Assembly: GCA_916700875.1 (NCBI GenBank)
Contig: CAKAKS010000067.1
Coordinates: 9,203,591 to 9,267,590 of the forward strand
DNA: 64,000 nt
From: Sebastes aleutianus
Taxonomy: Eukaryota; Chordata; Actinopteri; Perciformes; Sebastidae
Direction: 5' to 3'
Made by a program: the position numbers and the translations under genes
The notes under the pieces: model-generated
Told to the model about the DNA's origin: nothing
The model's database searches: none
What the model saw: only the letters and a program-made list of their open reading frames with translations
In this document: positions 39,301 through 54,300 of the stretch, one piece after another
How the letters are laid out: every line of letters begins with the position of its first letter
How positions within the stretch are numbered: the first letter of the stretch is position 1

Positions 39301-42300
39301 GTCTGTAAAGGGGAGACTCGTGAGTACCCATAGAACCCATTTTCATTCACATATCTAGAAGTCAGAGGTCAAGGGACCCCTTTGAAAACAGCCATGCCAT
39401 GTTTTTCTTCTGCAAAATTTAGCGTAAATTTGGAGTGTTATTTAACCTCCTTCATGACAAGCTAGTAGGACATGGTTGGTACCAATGGATCTCTTAAGTT
39501 TTTCTAGTTTCATATGATACCAGTATCTTCACTTTAGTTTTAAAACTGAGCCCACTACAATCTCTAAAAGATCGATTGCATTAAGGTGTTAAGCGTTAAG
39601 GTGAAATTAGTGGCGTCAAAAGGACTTTGCGTTAACGCGTTATTAACTTTTCAACTAGGGCTATCACCAGGTCAAGTTCTTATTTGTCCACTACTTTGGT
39701 TAATGACCAAATACCTGAATAACTAATGGCATTCCCACCAAGCTCAGCTGCACTTTGTGTTTAGTGTTAATTAGCAAATGTTAGCATGCTAACATACCAA
39801 ACTAAAATGGTGAACAATATAAATATTTACCTGCAGAAATCAGCATGTTAGTATGCAGATGTTAGTATTTAACTAAAAGTTCCGCTGTGCTGCAAAGAGG
39901 CATTATTGTAGATTCTTAAGCCGCTCACACATTCTCAGCAGTAAAATCGCTCTGCGCTGGCTGTGCCATTGTTTTCCTATAGAAAGAGCGGTGCCGCACA
40001 ACTAGATGGAAGCGCTACTCTTGGCGTGGTGCACTGCTCAAAGTTGCCACTGAGCGCTGTGCTCGAAGTTCAAATTATTTCAACTTTGACCTTGGTTGCT
40101 GCTGACCTTTCAAAACGCAACCAATGAAATACCAGCTACAACTGTTGTTGTTGCCTAGAAACAGTGAATGGAGTTCCTTGCGCTCTTTCTGGTGACATAT
40201 TATACCTGCTGCCTCTGCAAGGCTCTGTGCCCTACCTCGCGGTGAGCGAAGAGCAAATTTCTTATCATGTGAAGGCAGCTTTAGTCTGTCATTTCTCGGT
40301 GTATGCTTTGGGTGTCAAATGCCACATCGCTATGTGTTTGACACTCTCATTTGACATCCGCATTGCATTTCACAACCACGGACTTTCCAAAAGAGCCTAA
40401 AATAACATCACATATATTAAAAATCTAAACTCTGATTATGTTTTGAAACTTGAAAAATGAACTGTGTTGAGTTTCAAATCATCAACTAATTTATGTAATG
40501 TGTCATTAAAGAAAGATGCCAAAGACTAATGTTGTACTCTCCTGTTTTGTCCCTGGCAACATCACTTGGATCTTTTGATGGTTAGAGGCAGGTGGTTGTT
40601 AACATAACAGAAAGATCTCCAAGACAAAAAACAGATTATTACAAGCAACCAGGTCCTGAGGTTTAACACTAACTAAATAAACGGCCTAATCTCTTAAGAG
40701 TGTGCAGAAAGCAGGTAAATGACTATGCTCAGACCTTTTCTATTAGCGCTGCATGTGACCCTTAATGAGACAATGCTCTTATCTCTGGATTGATAGAAAC
40801 TCTCTTATCATTACCATTCATCAAAATACAAAGGCAAAAAATACGACTAATCGTAAAAATGCCTGGTGTTTGAGAGGAGTGTTTTTCCCTCTCAATGACA
40901 GAGAGAAGGGAAATGATGAGAAATCAATAAGTCAGAATCTATTTGCCAACCAGGCCCCATTTAGATTTTATCGCTTTGGTTCAATATTAAAGGTTAATCT
41001 AATTCTCTCCCCTCTTGCCAATAAAACACAAGTGAGAATTATTAGATTGGCAAACTTTCAAGGATATGCAGAACACATTCTATTTGTCATCATCCTATTT
41101 AGCTTGGCTCGGTAATGAGATGGCACAAATCGTAACAGCCTTTGAGACACAGCCAAAAAGACTCAGTTTATGTTGAAATACATTTTCTTTTGGGGGGTGT
41201 GGTAATGATCGCAAGGCACATTTTGCTTAGAGGTGAAACAAACAACCTGTTAGCATAAGGCTCTGCTCCCCTGCATGTGAGGCAGAGCTGAACCGCAGTG
41301 GATGTGAATCTTTGTCATTAAATTTAACATCTGGTGATTCACTCAGATATGGTGTTTTAAAGGGGTGAATAACGTTGACTAAATCAGCAGGCTTGGTCCC
41401 TGAGTGTGTCAGCCAAACAGCCTCTCACAAAACCCTATTTGTTCCATCAATGACTCGAGCTTGCCCACTTGTCTTGTTGTGCTGCACTTGTAACGCTCAC
41501 CAATTCCATCTGTCTCCAGCTTCAGATAACGAGTGGGGGTTCTGTCATGTTTACACAATGAAACAGGAGGAGAGGGAGCAGAGGAGGAGGAGGAGCAGTG
41601 AGCTGTGATGACACCGAGTCAGCCTCCTCAGCTTTGTTTGTCAGGTGGTAGCAAGTTGTTGTTTAAAAGGATCTTAACATGTTTTTGGATCACATGCGCA
41701 TCAGGGGGCTGCTGCATTTTAATATGAACTAATAATAACTCTCCAGACATAAGTGAAACCATGAACACAAAGCAGAGAAACACTGATGCTATACTGCTGG
41801 TGAAACTATGCATGTTAAGTGTATATTGTCCACATTTGGTTGTAGATCACGCGGACCACATGGGCCACAGACGGAATACAGATTACTGTGTGTCGGCCAT
41901 ATAGTGCGCTGTAAATCAATAAAAAACTCAGGCTTACATTTGGCTCTGATGAATTCTCATTGATCACAAAAAAATAGCTTGACGGATATTTTTGGGAATT
42001 TGGGGGACAATAATTCAATAATATATTATAGCTAGAAAACAGCATCCAGCAGGGTGCAGATCTCTGCCAGGTGTGTCTCCCTCTCCCTTCCCAAAGAAAG
42101 AAGAGTTGAATCTAACTCGTGTCCCTCCTGGCTCCCTTAGTCAAGATGGCAGCGAAGATAACAAAAACAGGGATTTATTCATCTCCTATTGTGCCTAACG
42201 TTAGTGGATCATAACATATCGGTTATGGAAGCTTTTCTACGGATGTCAGTTTTTGAGGCAAAAATGTGGCCTGCAACAGACTAAGTGAGGCTTGTTTTTA

Positions 42301-45300
42301 GCCTAGCCGATTAGTGGAAATGCTTTTTGCTACTGAAGCAGTTGTTAATCACTTGCAGCCCCTACCGGCTGGCTAAGGGGAGTGAGGAGTCAGCGGTCAA
42401 TGATGGTAGAAAACAGTCAATAAAATATTTTTTTCAAAAAATGAGGATCACCGCAACCTCGAGAGGTTCTTGAGTTTACCGTCATAAATGAGCACCAAAA
42501 ATATTAGGCTGATGGGTCCGACAGTAAGCGAGATTAGCCGTGGACAGACAGACAGATTACGCCTGGCGGAGATAACTTTATGAAATGCAAATCATTAAAT
42601 ATATAGTTGAGCGTGAAAGTGTATTGTTGTCCTTAGAAAACAGTAAAAAATAGTAACTCAAAGTCCACTTACAAGCTTTTCCCAGAGCTTTCAACTACAT
42701 CCCATGGTCTTTTGGTGCCTTCAAATGAAACTCATGAGCTTGTGTTTACAACATGGGAAGTAGTGTTCACAATATGCTTGGCGTAGTAATCGGTTAAGTC
42801 GTGGGAACACCGCTGCTAACCAACGGCAATATTAACGTTACTGTCGGCGTCACAGAGGCTAACAATTTAGCAAGCCAGCAAGTGGGTAACATAATGCAGT
42901 AAATTCAAAGGCATAATGACAGAGGAAAAAGATGAGGCTGTTGGGAATATCAACATTTTCCTCAGACGTATTATAAAATTACGAAGAAAAACAATATTCG
43001 ACTAAATTTACGATATATTACCTTAAAATGCATCAAAAAAATAACTTCCATGGCCTACGCCATTTCTGACAATGTCAACAAACACATCACAACTCGTGAA
43101 CTCAGAGCTTTCAGAAACTTTCCACTTACAAGGTTGTGAATACCACAAGAGGGGGGCGTTCATATGGACTCTTCTCGTGAACACAGTAAACACAACCCTA
43201 TTTGAAGGCACCATTTGTCTGTGGATGGAGCTTGCTTAGTTGTCGTGGAGATATCTCAGGTGTCATCACATGACCTAAGCGTGGAACTTCGAAAGTATGG
43301 AACTGCTTCCATGACAACTGAGCAGTTCCAATGTTCCATAGTAAGATCACATGATCAACAACTGAGAAATCGCTATGACAACTCTTTTCTCTTTTTTTTG
43401 GGCAAATTAATATATAATTCAAATAGATAAATAAAAAAGTGTAAAGAAGTGTTTGTGTGAGAATATATTTTCAATCATGTCTGGCTGCCTCTGGCCCTTT
43501 TGTGTGGTTTCACTGTATATTGTGATTAGCTATTTTACAGTATGATTGTGGCTTCCCTGTGTTGTACCGTAGATTGCCCTGCACAGCATGATCGCTCTGT
43601 TATGACTCACTATTGTGAACAGCACACTGTTGTTTTCCCAGAGCTTTTTAATCTATTATTCACTTTCTGTTTGTCTCTGATTCAAGTGTTGAGGCTAATT
43701 ATTTCTGAGGCTGTGCAGGAAGTTGTCCACGGTACATGTAGAAGGGCAGGAGATGAGTCGACTTTCAGACACTTGTTTGTCCAACCTCAACCAGGTGCCT
43801 CTATATGAGGGCTGTGAGGTCTCTTTAATAACATTCAGCCATCTGCTCAGGTGCCCAGAACATTTTTGTTTTTTCCCTTTGAGGCATCAGCAACCCTTGG
43901 TGTGATGCGAACCAGCACTAATAATCAGTTGATGAATTGTTCAGTTCATGTTACAGAGACAAAGATGATGGCACCACTGCTTTCCTCTATGATTAAAACC
44001 GACTGTTTACTTTTCATTTCAAAACAGCCATGTTGTGACAGTGTTGCACCGGAGAGTAATGCACAGCACTGCTCTTTGTTGGTAATTAGAGATGAAAATA
44101 TCAGATCCCTCAAGCGGCATATGTACATTTTTTTACTACTACGTTAATGAAATATTAATAAAACAATAGGTACCCTTTGAAAGTAGTCACGTCTAATGTA
44201 ATGAAAGCTTAATGCAGTGGCTGTTAGAATTAAAGTGCATTTACTTGATAGAAATACATATAAATATTAAAAATGTCTTTCTCACTACCAGGCAGGTTGC
44301 AGAACTGTAGCAGTGACACTGTGACCAAACTTGAGGCCTACAAATCGCCTTGATTTGGGTCAGTGAACCTGAACGCAACACGGGGGAAAAGTCTTTCCTT
44401 TCCTCATTATTGACCACCATAAAACACAAGAATACAGTATTTTTAAGTGACAGCGTGCCGCCTCATCGCGCTGCCATTGTCACTGTCTAACAGAAGTGAA
44501 TAAGATGACAGTAGAACACTGATTGTCATTCAGTTCCTATACTCTTAGATCCTAATGACCACATACTCTGCAGGACCTGCTGCACCATGACAAGCTAATT
44601 AGCCAGTGAGACTAAGAGCAAATTATAATGACACTGTGTTAGTACTGTGCTAATGTGCTAGTGATGCACACGGGTGTTTTCTCCCCCTCTCCTCTTCTTT
44701 CTCTATCTCTTCTGCCTTAACAATGGCGTGTTCAAGACCAATTAAAAAATAGAGAGCTCTCGGCACACTCAAGGCCTGTCTCTGCAACTCTGTAAAGGCC
44801 AGGGCTCAGTTATTGTCTGAGGTATTCAGAAGAACAGATTTATTATTATTCCAATGTAGGCCAAATTCACCTTCTCTTACAATGATGGCTGAACATGGAG
44901 AACATGGGGACTGGTATGAAAAATTAATTAGTGAAAGATGAAATGTTCCTGCTGCAGATGCTACATGCATTCATGTTGCTGTTCTTCAGAAATGAAGGGC
45001 GCACCGCTGAGATAGAAATGTATGACTTTCATTATTAGTCAGTATTAACAAGGACACTGTGTCTGAATGAGGGCTGTTACACAGAAAACATTAACCACAC
45101 ATTGATATTAAACAATTCGTTGTCAGAGGCCATACGTAAATGAGAAGGTGTCACAAAAATGGATTACATTTGTTTGTGACCCCAACAACCTCTTTAGACA
45201 TGTTCCGATACCATTTTTTCCTTTGCGATACCAATTCCGATACCTGAACATGCGATTTATTCGTTTTTCAACAGCTGTATACTACTAACCCTGTATGGAT

Positions 45301-48300
45301 GTGATATAACTGCTGTCATTGTTGTATGGCCTAGCTCAGGTTAAACCCTTTGTAAAACATGAACAAATGGATACAGAGAATGAATATCATGGAACTTTCT
45401 TTTATTATCTAGTCTGACAGATTTTTCCAGTATAAAATACTGCCAAATTGCTGACATTTTGCTAGCTATGACTAACGTTACACTCTCCGCTAGCACATGC
45501 CCGATCTGTACTGCGCCTGTAGAGCTCTCAACAGAGATGAGAAAGAAGTGATATGGTTCACTCGTTAGCTACTTTCATCATCGATTTCGGACAAAGCAGA
45601 GCTGATGATGGAAGTAGCTAACGAGTGAACCATCTTGCTTCTTTCTCATCTCTTTTGAGGGTTGCACATACGCAGTACCGATCAGGCAGGATGGATAGAT
45701 CGGGTAGCGAGTGTGACATGTGTCTGTGTAGCGTAAATGAGCTGATAAACGATATGTATTTCTGATATTGGTATCGGTACAACTCTACATAGAGAGAGAA
45801 CCATAGAGAACAACTACCGGACATATGTTTTAAATAGCCAGACATTTAAACTTTTGTATAATATTAAGTATATATTTAAGTTGTCTTGGTAATATATCTT
45901 AAAATATTAGGTTATTTAATATGCTAATAAATTATTTCATTTATTTATTGGGCATATTTCCCAACAGACATTTTGGCCATTGACAACGTAATCCCAGCTG
46001 TCTGTTTACAGGTCTTGGGGAGTACTACTGCAAATACTGTATGTAGGAAATGTTGTATGAGGCCTACAGAGAGCTGCATGAAATCTGATAAATTGCTTCA
46101 AATGATGCCATACGAGTCAGCGTTGGTTGGGGCAGAAAACAAGTTTGAAAATGAAAAAAATCTGGGTTTGTGGAGTTAGAGGGAAGTCAGCTTACCAGAC
46201 CTCTGTATCCCGCTCCTCACCTCGGCTATGTTAGCAGCTACTGGCATAACACACCAAATCTCTGACCGAACTGGCGTATAAACTGTTGAATAAAAAAAGA
46301 CTATATCTCTGGTTTTGCTGCAATTTCCATTGTGCATCCGACAATGTTCCATATCCAAAACTTTACTAGAAGGCTGCTTAAAAAAAACTAAATTAATGTG
46401 TTTTTTTGTCTGAAAGTCAAACTAAGCACAAACACAATAAAAAAAAAAAGAGTTTTCTCTTGGATAAATACTTTTCCAGCAAGTGTAAACACACAAATGT
46501 TCAGGTTCAGCTGGACATTGAGCAATCCAAAATAACAGCCTTAGCAGTTTAATGGTATAATGAATCCAAAATAACAGCCTTAGTGGTTTAATGGTATAAT
46601 GAGCCATACAGATATACTCCAGGGGAAGGTTTCCATCAGGTTAATCCTTTCACCTGTCAGCTCACTCGCACTGGCAGGCCAGTTGGGAGCAGGTCACAGC
46701 TTGTGTCTGTCCTCATGACAAACTGGTAATCGCTAAATAACTAAATACTTTAATTTGATGGTTTTCTAGCAACTAATCATTCAATGGCTGCTTTTTCTAT
46801 TGAAGCAATGGGTCTTGTGCATTAAAGCCAATTTTTCTGAGCATAACTACTCTGACATTATCCTGAGGAAACGGGCAAAAAATAATGACCATAATCCATT
46901 CGCAGACTAACAAAAGTGATATATAGTATGAATTCCCGCTTTTATGAAACAACCAAACTCAATTTAGAAATGACAGCTTTTCATGATTACAACAATGTGA
47001 CAAAACCACATCCTGATTTCCTCATTTCCTGCATAAAGTCTTGTGTCTTTAGAGTCTTTTTTGTAATCACTGTAGAAAGCAGGAGGAGGTTCAGGGTTAG
47101 AAGAGAAGTAACCCTTTTCTGTTGCATTCATGCTTTGACTGTAGGAATGAAATACTTTAAAGACCCTCCTCCAAAAAGACTAACCAGTAATATGATTGTC
47201 CTTAAAGACACATGATTACACAAATAACACCAAAGCAACCAAATAAATGCACATAGTAGGTATATACAGAGAGGACTGGTTACACAAGCAGAATAGGGCA
47301 TGATATAGCAAATTAGCCCGAGCAGGTTAAGTGGCTGCATTTGTAAATTTTCTTTATTCCCCAGGTTCCTTTTCTTAAAAAAGTAGGGAAATCTTCTTAA
47401 TGGGAATAGAGTCTGATATAATTTAGTTCACGCAAATAGGGAACTGTCTAATCTTAATCATCAAAGTCTATAGGCTGAAGGTATTTAGATTAATTATCAG
47501 TTGAGTGATGGTCTGAGCAGAGGATATAATTTGCAATAATGACTAGCGCTCATTATTTCTCCTCCACTCAGGTCCTGAACTCTGTGAAAATCATTATGTG
47601 GGGGAAATCAGAATGAAGGGGCGCTCTTTAAACCCAAACCCTCCAGGTCTCATTTGCTAATAAAATTCACAGAGGTCACCACCGCAGAAAAGCACGGCAG
47701 CCGCTTCGGAAATGTCAATGAAGACAGGGCTATTCTCACTGTCTGCCACCAATCAAAAACGCTCTCGCTGTGAGGGTTAGGCTGTTAATGTGAACGGCCG
47801 TGGCCTCCACTCAATTTCCCAGAACTTTCCCCGTGTCCTTTGAAACATGAAAGGGGCCTGATAAAGTAACACTGAATAAGTTTGGGCTCTCCATATGAAG
47901 GACCTGCCAGGTTTCTTTGACGGTGTCAAACAGATTCACCCAAAACCATCCATCATGCGGAACACGTTTCAGCCCCGTCATTTTAGTCAGGTGGAACAAC
48001 TGACCCTTATTATGTTCCCTGACAGCATCCTTTGTTGCTGCGTGTCAATCAACAGCAATTCTTAATGGCTTAATATGTCATCTTAATATGCAGTACGCAC
48101 TATTGGCGCTCCACTGCAATAAATGGGTCATATGATGGCCCATTTGCCTGATACAAACCCATTACACAACAGAGAGTGTTCATGCGAGTCACCTAGCTGC
48201 ATCATTAGCCTTAATTGTACATACCATGCACACTAATGGGAAAAAAAGATACAGTATGCAAATATGTCCTCCATCATGGCAGTACTGTGTGCTGTCATAA

Positions 48301-51300
48301 TCCTGTTTATAGTAATGTGTTGCTCAGACCAGGCAACCCTTCTTAACCCCCCAAACATGCTAAATTGAAAACCGCAGTCTGACGTCCCCAGGAATTAATT
48401 CAGGAATTGATCAGATGTCGTAATTTGCTGTTCCGTTTCGTCCCCTAATCGTATAATGGGGTTTCTCCTTAACCTCACAACCTTGCCAACGCCGTGCAAG
48501 GTGTGATTTTCACACAAAGTTGCGAATGGCTCAAAAGCAATTAGCTTATTTTCAGAAGACGGGGCCCCTCCCTCCCTCCTCAACAGCAAATCCCATCTTT
48601 TGCTGATGTGATTTTAAATTCTGATTAAATTTCTGACGTCCTTCAGTCAGTGGGTGTTCTCTCCTCTCATATTTTAAGTGGCCATCCTTCTGCTCTTTCA
48701 TTTCCACAGCACATACAGCGCCGTAAACATCACTCCAGGTAAGGCGGAGGGGCTTTGTCAATTCATTACCTCCTGATTGAAATGGTCAAAAAGGTGAACG
48801 GTTTGACTTTTAAAATGATCCGTCTTATCCATATGCAGCAGCCGTACTCTAAGAAAGGCACCCTTCTGGGTTCACGTGTGAGCTGCATTTGCATGAACGC
48901 ATTATAAACCTGACAAGAAAGAAGCAGAAAGAGAGAAGATCTCCGTCACCCTATGAAGAACCTCATTCTGCCAATCCTTCACTATTGTCTAGGTGTCATT
49001 ATCGACCAAGGGCGTGCTATCAAAACAAAGGCCCTGTGCAACAGTGGAACAAAAACATTCAATTTCTCTCGCGCAACATATTTAGAGCAGACATTAAGAA
49101 TACAACAATGAGTCATTTAGCTGGAGCTGCTTTTGCTATTGTGCCGAGCATAATACAAAAACCCTAATTAATCTCAGTTAGAGGAACCTTCTTTCTCCTC
49201 CTCCTATTGCCATTATTCCCTAGAACGAGTCCCAGGGGAGAGTCAGGGAGCAGCAGCCTACTGCTGGCAACATCCATGACACCATCAGAGAAGAGGCAGC
49301 CTCTGCACCAGCTGGGGCTCACTAAAAACAGATTCCTTCTTAATGGCATCTGGACAGCCTGCAAAACACCACATCGCAAACTTCCTCACCAATCCAGCTT
49401 CATCCATTCTTCTCTGAGACCCCTGCAACATGTCGGGGAACTTATAACAACCGAGAGTACTCAGAAATCAGTATTTTTTTATGCATATGTCTTGGATTCA
49501 AGCGTGGTAATTTTCCCTTCAAATAATATGCAATCTAAGCCAACATCTGACTCTGACAGAAGTGCATCCAGCTCCATTCTCTAAGGCTGAATGAGTGTTG
49601 TCTTGGCTCAAATGGTTTTATTATCATTGTCCAGGACAGATGAGGCTTGTTGGTAGCAACAGGACTGACAGTGACAGTTCTGCCGGGGGTTTCTCCAGTT
49701 GGCTCGGGAGAGGGAACACACTGGGGAGTGCCCAAGCAGACATGCAGAGCCTCAGAACTGCATGGGCTGAGCCACCCTTAAGGAGCCAAAGCATGCAATC
49801 AGGGCTGTGCGGAGGGATAAACAAGACTACTCTCCGTCCAGACGTAGCAATTAGGTAGGGAGCGGATTGTCGTAAACAACCAAGAGTTTCAGGCACTCTC
49901 TTCTCCGTGCGACCAGAGGGCTTGTTTTCCTCGTTGCGTTTCATTCCAGCTTTTCCGTTTTTGCTACTCTTTTATTTACATGTTGGGATGGAATCGGGCC
50001 AGTTAGGTCTTTGGTTGTTGTATTAGCTTTGCAGGATGAAGGAGAGTACTGATATCAAATTCTGCACAAGGCCTCTCATGAGTGTTTTCTTTACACGTAC
50101 CACAATGACACAGCACCTTAATTCAGGATGTTTCCTATTGATTTCACAAGCCTTTGCAGCTTTCAAGTCTGAATGTCTTTAACCTTTAATAAAATCAGGA
50201 AATCATATTGTTGCATAATGAACTTTCTTTTTAAAGAACTTGGGTCTATTCCAATTAACTTCTTCTTTGCACTTGAGTGACAGTTAAAGAATCTTATTAC
50301 AAATACAGGAGTTTAAACCCGACAAACGCCATTGCTGGATGATTCTGCAAAACCCCAGATGACTAGGGCTGTCCCGAATACCATTTTTTGGGCTTCAAAC
50401 CTTCGGTGAAAAATATTCGAAGGTATTCGAACCTTTGCGGCGCGGCGCGGTGCAGCAGACTGACATGTTCTTCTGTGCCCGATGCTGCTGCAGCACCACT
50501 GTACACACAAGCACCTCTAGACACAACAACTAATAATAATTAATGTTGAATATGAATAATGAATACTGATGTGGGATTTTTCCTTATTTCATGGGCTATT
50601 TTGGGATTACCATGGCAACGGTCGAAGCTTCTAAGCATTTAGGTCAGCCCTACAGATTACATTTGGATATATTATTTTACATCCAGTACCAACATTTTCA
50701 AATTCTCCCTTTCTACAATATCGGTGTAGCTATGATATGGTTATGGTTGGGAAAGATAGTACTCTTAGCAATAAACTATAATTAAGGTATGGTTGGGGTT
50801 AGACAACTAGACTAATTGGTTAAAGGGATAGTTTTGGTGTTTTGAAGTGGGGTTGTATGAGGTACTTATCTATAGTGAGTGTATTACCTACAGTAGATGA
50901 TGGCTGTCTGACGGCAAGATAATACGGTTAAAATATTCTAAATATAGCGTACACTTAAACTTATATAAAAAAATTTTAGGTGGCTAAAATATGTTTTACT
51001 GCTGACTCCGTCCACAGCACTGTATTGCTTTGCTCAGGTGTTGGTACTCCTGTCTGCTTCGGCAAGTTGCGGGCGTGCCGACTGCTATCTACTGTAAGTA
51101 ATACACCTACTATGGATAAGAACCTCATACAACCCCATTTCAAAACACCCCAACTATCCCTTTAAGGTTAGGGGAAGATCGTGGTTATGGTTAATAAATA
51201 ATAATTAATTACAAGGCAAAAGTGAGCATGGCTCACAAACCCCCGCTCACTGCTTGACCCCTACTAAAGTAGGGCCAAAGATTTTGGCCTTTAAGGACTA

Positions 51301-54300
51301 ATGGAATTAGTCTATTGAGCACAATGTAGCTTGTTATTAGCTCACCTTCCTCAAGTCCAGGGTGCCCAACATTTCAAAAATGTTGGGCATCCTGGACTTC
51401 TAACCCCCAAAAGGCACAACTAGACCACACTGTCAACCATCATACCAAATTTGAAGTTCCTAAGTTAAATAGTTTCTGAGTTCTGCTCCGGAAACAAAAT
51501 GGACGGAAGGACGGACACACAGAGCACTATATACCCCCGACTATGTTGTTGGGGGGATATAATAAAATGATTATCAATTAATATTAATATAATAATAATT
51601 GCAGGTCTGTGACAGAAGAACAACTCCAAAAGTCATGCTACACCACCCTGATCTCTACACCCTTACTATCCACCTCACTACATTAATTGGCCTTTACACA
51701 CCGGGGGCATTTTTTTTCAATATATTTTTTTTACCTGTTGTTTTTGTCATGAGAATTTTCACACAGAACGTGAATATTATGTATCGAAAAAGCAACGTAA
51801 TCTTTTCTCTGAACAATGTCCATTTTTCTGAGTTTCCACAACGCGAATAAAGGCATCAACCAATCACGTTGTGTGGCATTGGTTAAGTTGCACCTATATT
51901 TATATAGACGGCAAACTTTATTACTCCTTTCAACCTTAACGAAGGCAGCGCAGACTCCACTCCCTCCGTTCTTATCTTTCACAATAAAAGCCCTAGACAA
52001 ATAATATTCGCAGGCGAGTATTTTCGCATTTTCGTTTTTTTATCGTCACGCCCCCCGTGTGTAAAGGCCTTAAGGGAGAACTACTTTCTGCATTGCCACT
52101 GAACATTGGCATTGAATGTAAATCATAAGGTGCAGAATCGTCCAAAATGCCAAGGGATACTGGTATTGGAGTTTACATGAGAGCTAGATGTTTATACCTC
52201 TGGAAGGATTTGATTTGCTCTGAAGACTCAGCCAGGTTTTAATCATCATTTAACTCACACATTCACATTGACATTAACAACGCCCCTATTTGGACAGATA
52301 CTGTCTACAGCCAATTTCCAAAGTGTTTGAGGTAGCAATGCCTTCTGTTCGGAACAATCTGTTCTGTGAGTATGATAAGGTCGTTTTGTCAAGATTCATA
52401 AGTACAGGTTGAGAGTGAGACAGCAATCAGAGGTGAGATAGCTTTTCCACCAGTGTGGCTTTCACCTAAATGCATTTCCACCCATCAACCCCCTCTCCGG
52501 TAGCCCTAAAACAATTTCAGCCGTCAAGTACACTACATTTCACATCCCTTTCAATGCGGTCAAAGAGGAGAGATTACAATTTCGCACGGCAGGTTGAGTG
52601 CTCACACTGAGAAATGGAGAAAGAGCTGCAACCTGTTAATTACGCACAATTCAAGACGCTCAGGTAGAAAACAAGCCTGTGTGAAGAGTGCTCAGACTAG
52701 GAAGCACAATCAGTGACACCTCTTAACCAGACATGGGATTTTAATCAGATATGTTAAATTTAGGCCGTGCGCAAAGTGTTAATTTGTAGGTCAAGGCTTT
52801 TCCAGATTTCGCTGTAACCTTTGCCCAGCCTCCATGTGTCCCGACATTAATCAATTGCGATAGAAAAAGCAGACACTTCCCCCTCCATGGAAAGTAATTT
52901 CTCCGGGGCGGTTCAACACACATCATTCTGATGTACACACAAACAGGTCTGGGCACTGACTGCTTAAAATTAGTGAGGGTCCACTAATTAATTCCCCCTC
53001 TGTCACTGGGGGGGCCCAGTGCAATCTATCTGTGATGCAGCCTTTGTGAGATTAGGCGTCAGATACGGGAGGAAAACAATATCCATTAGTTTGCAACGCT
53101 ACCTTTGTTATAACACAAAAAGAACGTCATTCCATTAGTCTAATTCCTTAGGTGCCTTCTGCTCGGTGGCGGTGATATCTCTGCATTTCAAATCAAATGA
53201 AAAGCGATCAATGGAACATTAAAGAGACAAATTGTGTGCAACAGACACAAAATGCAGGGAAAGCATTTTAATGAATTTTCAATATGTGGCTGACGAAGAC
53301 TTCTTTAATTAAAATGGATCTGGGTATTTTGATATCAGACGTCGCTCGTGTCTCGGTTCACGTGACCGTCCCAAAGACCCTGTGTAGTATATACTCAGGT
53401 TGCAAGAACATCTCATATTGATAATAAAAAAGGAGAAACTAGTGTTGGAACCATAGATTAGAATTAGGAGTAGAACGGACATTCCCAATCAAATCAACAT
53501 CGCAGAATGGTAAGAGCGCCACCATTTTTATGTGTTCCGTTTGCAGTAACGACTAAAACGAGCAGTGGAGTATTAACGTTACAAAGCATAGAAAGCCAGA
53601 GTAAATGAGTCAAATTTAACAACTTAATGCTTTATCCACACAGCAGAGGAAAGCACATTGCTATCACCAGATGAGTGACAACTTTGTTCGCCTCGTTTTC
53701 TGTAGCGAGTGAGGCGTTGAAGCATTGTGGAATTAGCAAGCTAGCTATCAACAAACACCGGACTTTCCCCCTTAAGACCGCTGTTCGTGTCTCATGTGAA
53801 ACGTAGTAATTTCACCGGACTTTCCCCCAGGAGACTGCTGTTTGCGTCCTGTGTGAAACGTAGTAGTTTTAAGCCAAACCATGATGTTTTTGTATACTAA
53901 ACCTAACCCAGTAGTTTTGTCGCCTAAGTAGTTTTGTTTTGTTTTGTTTTGTTTTGTTTCAATTTACAGCATTAATCATGTGTTTAAAATGGCGACCATA
54001 ATCCGGGCAAAAATATGTTCCCCACAAAACGTATTTTGGTTATGCAGTTAAAGCTGCAGTGGGTAGAAATGGAAGAAATATGATTAAAAAAAGTTATTTT
54101 TATAAAACGGTAACTATATCCTGACAGTAGTGCATGAGACAGATAATCTGAAAGAATTCATGTGCCTCTGTGTCCTCCGGTGCTTCTAATGGCATCTGCA
54201 AGATTTCACAGACAACGGAGGAAAACAACCAATAAATCAAATAAGAATCAATATTCTGTTACTGTAATGCCTATTTCTCACCTCAAATGTTTTCAGAAAC

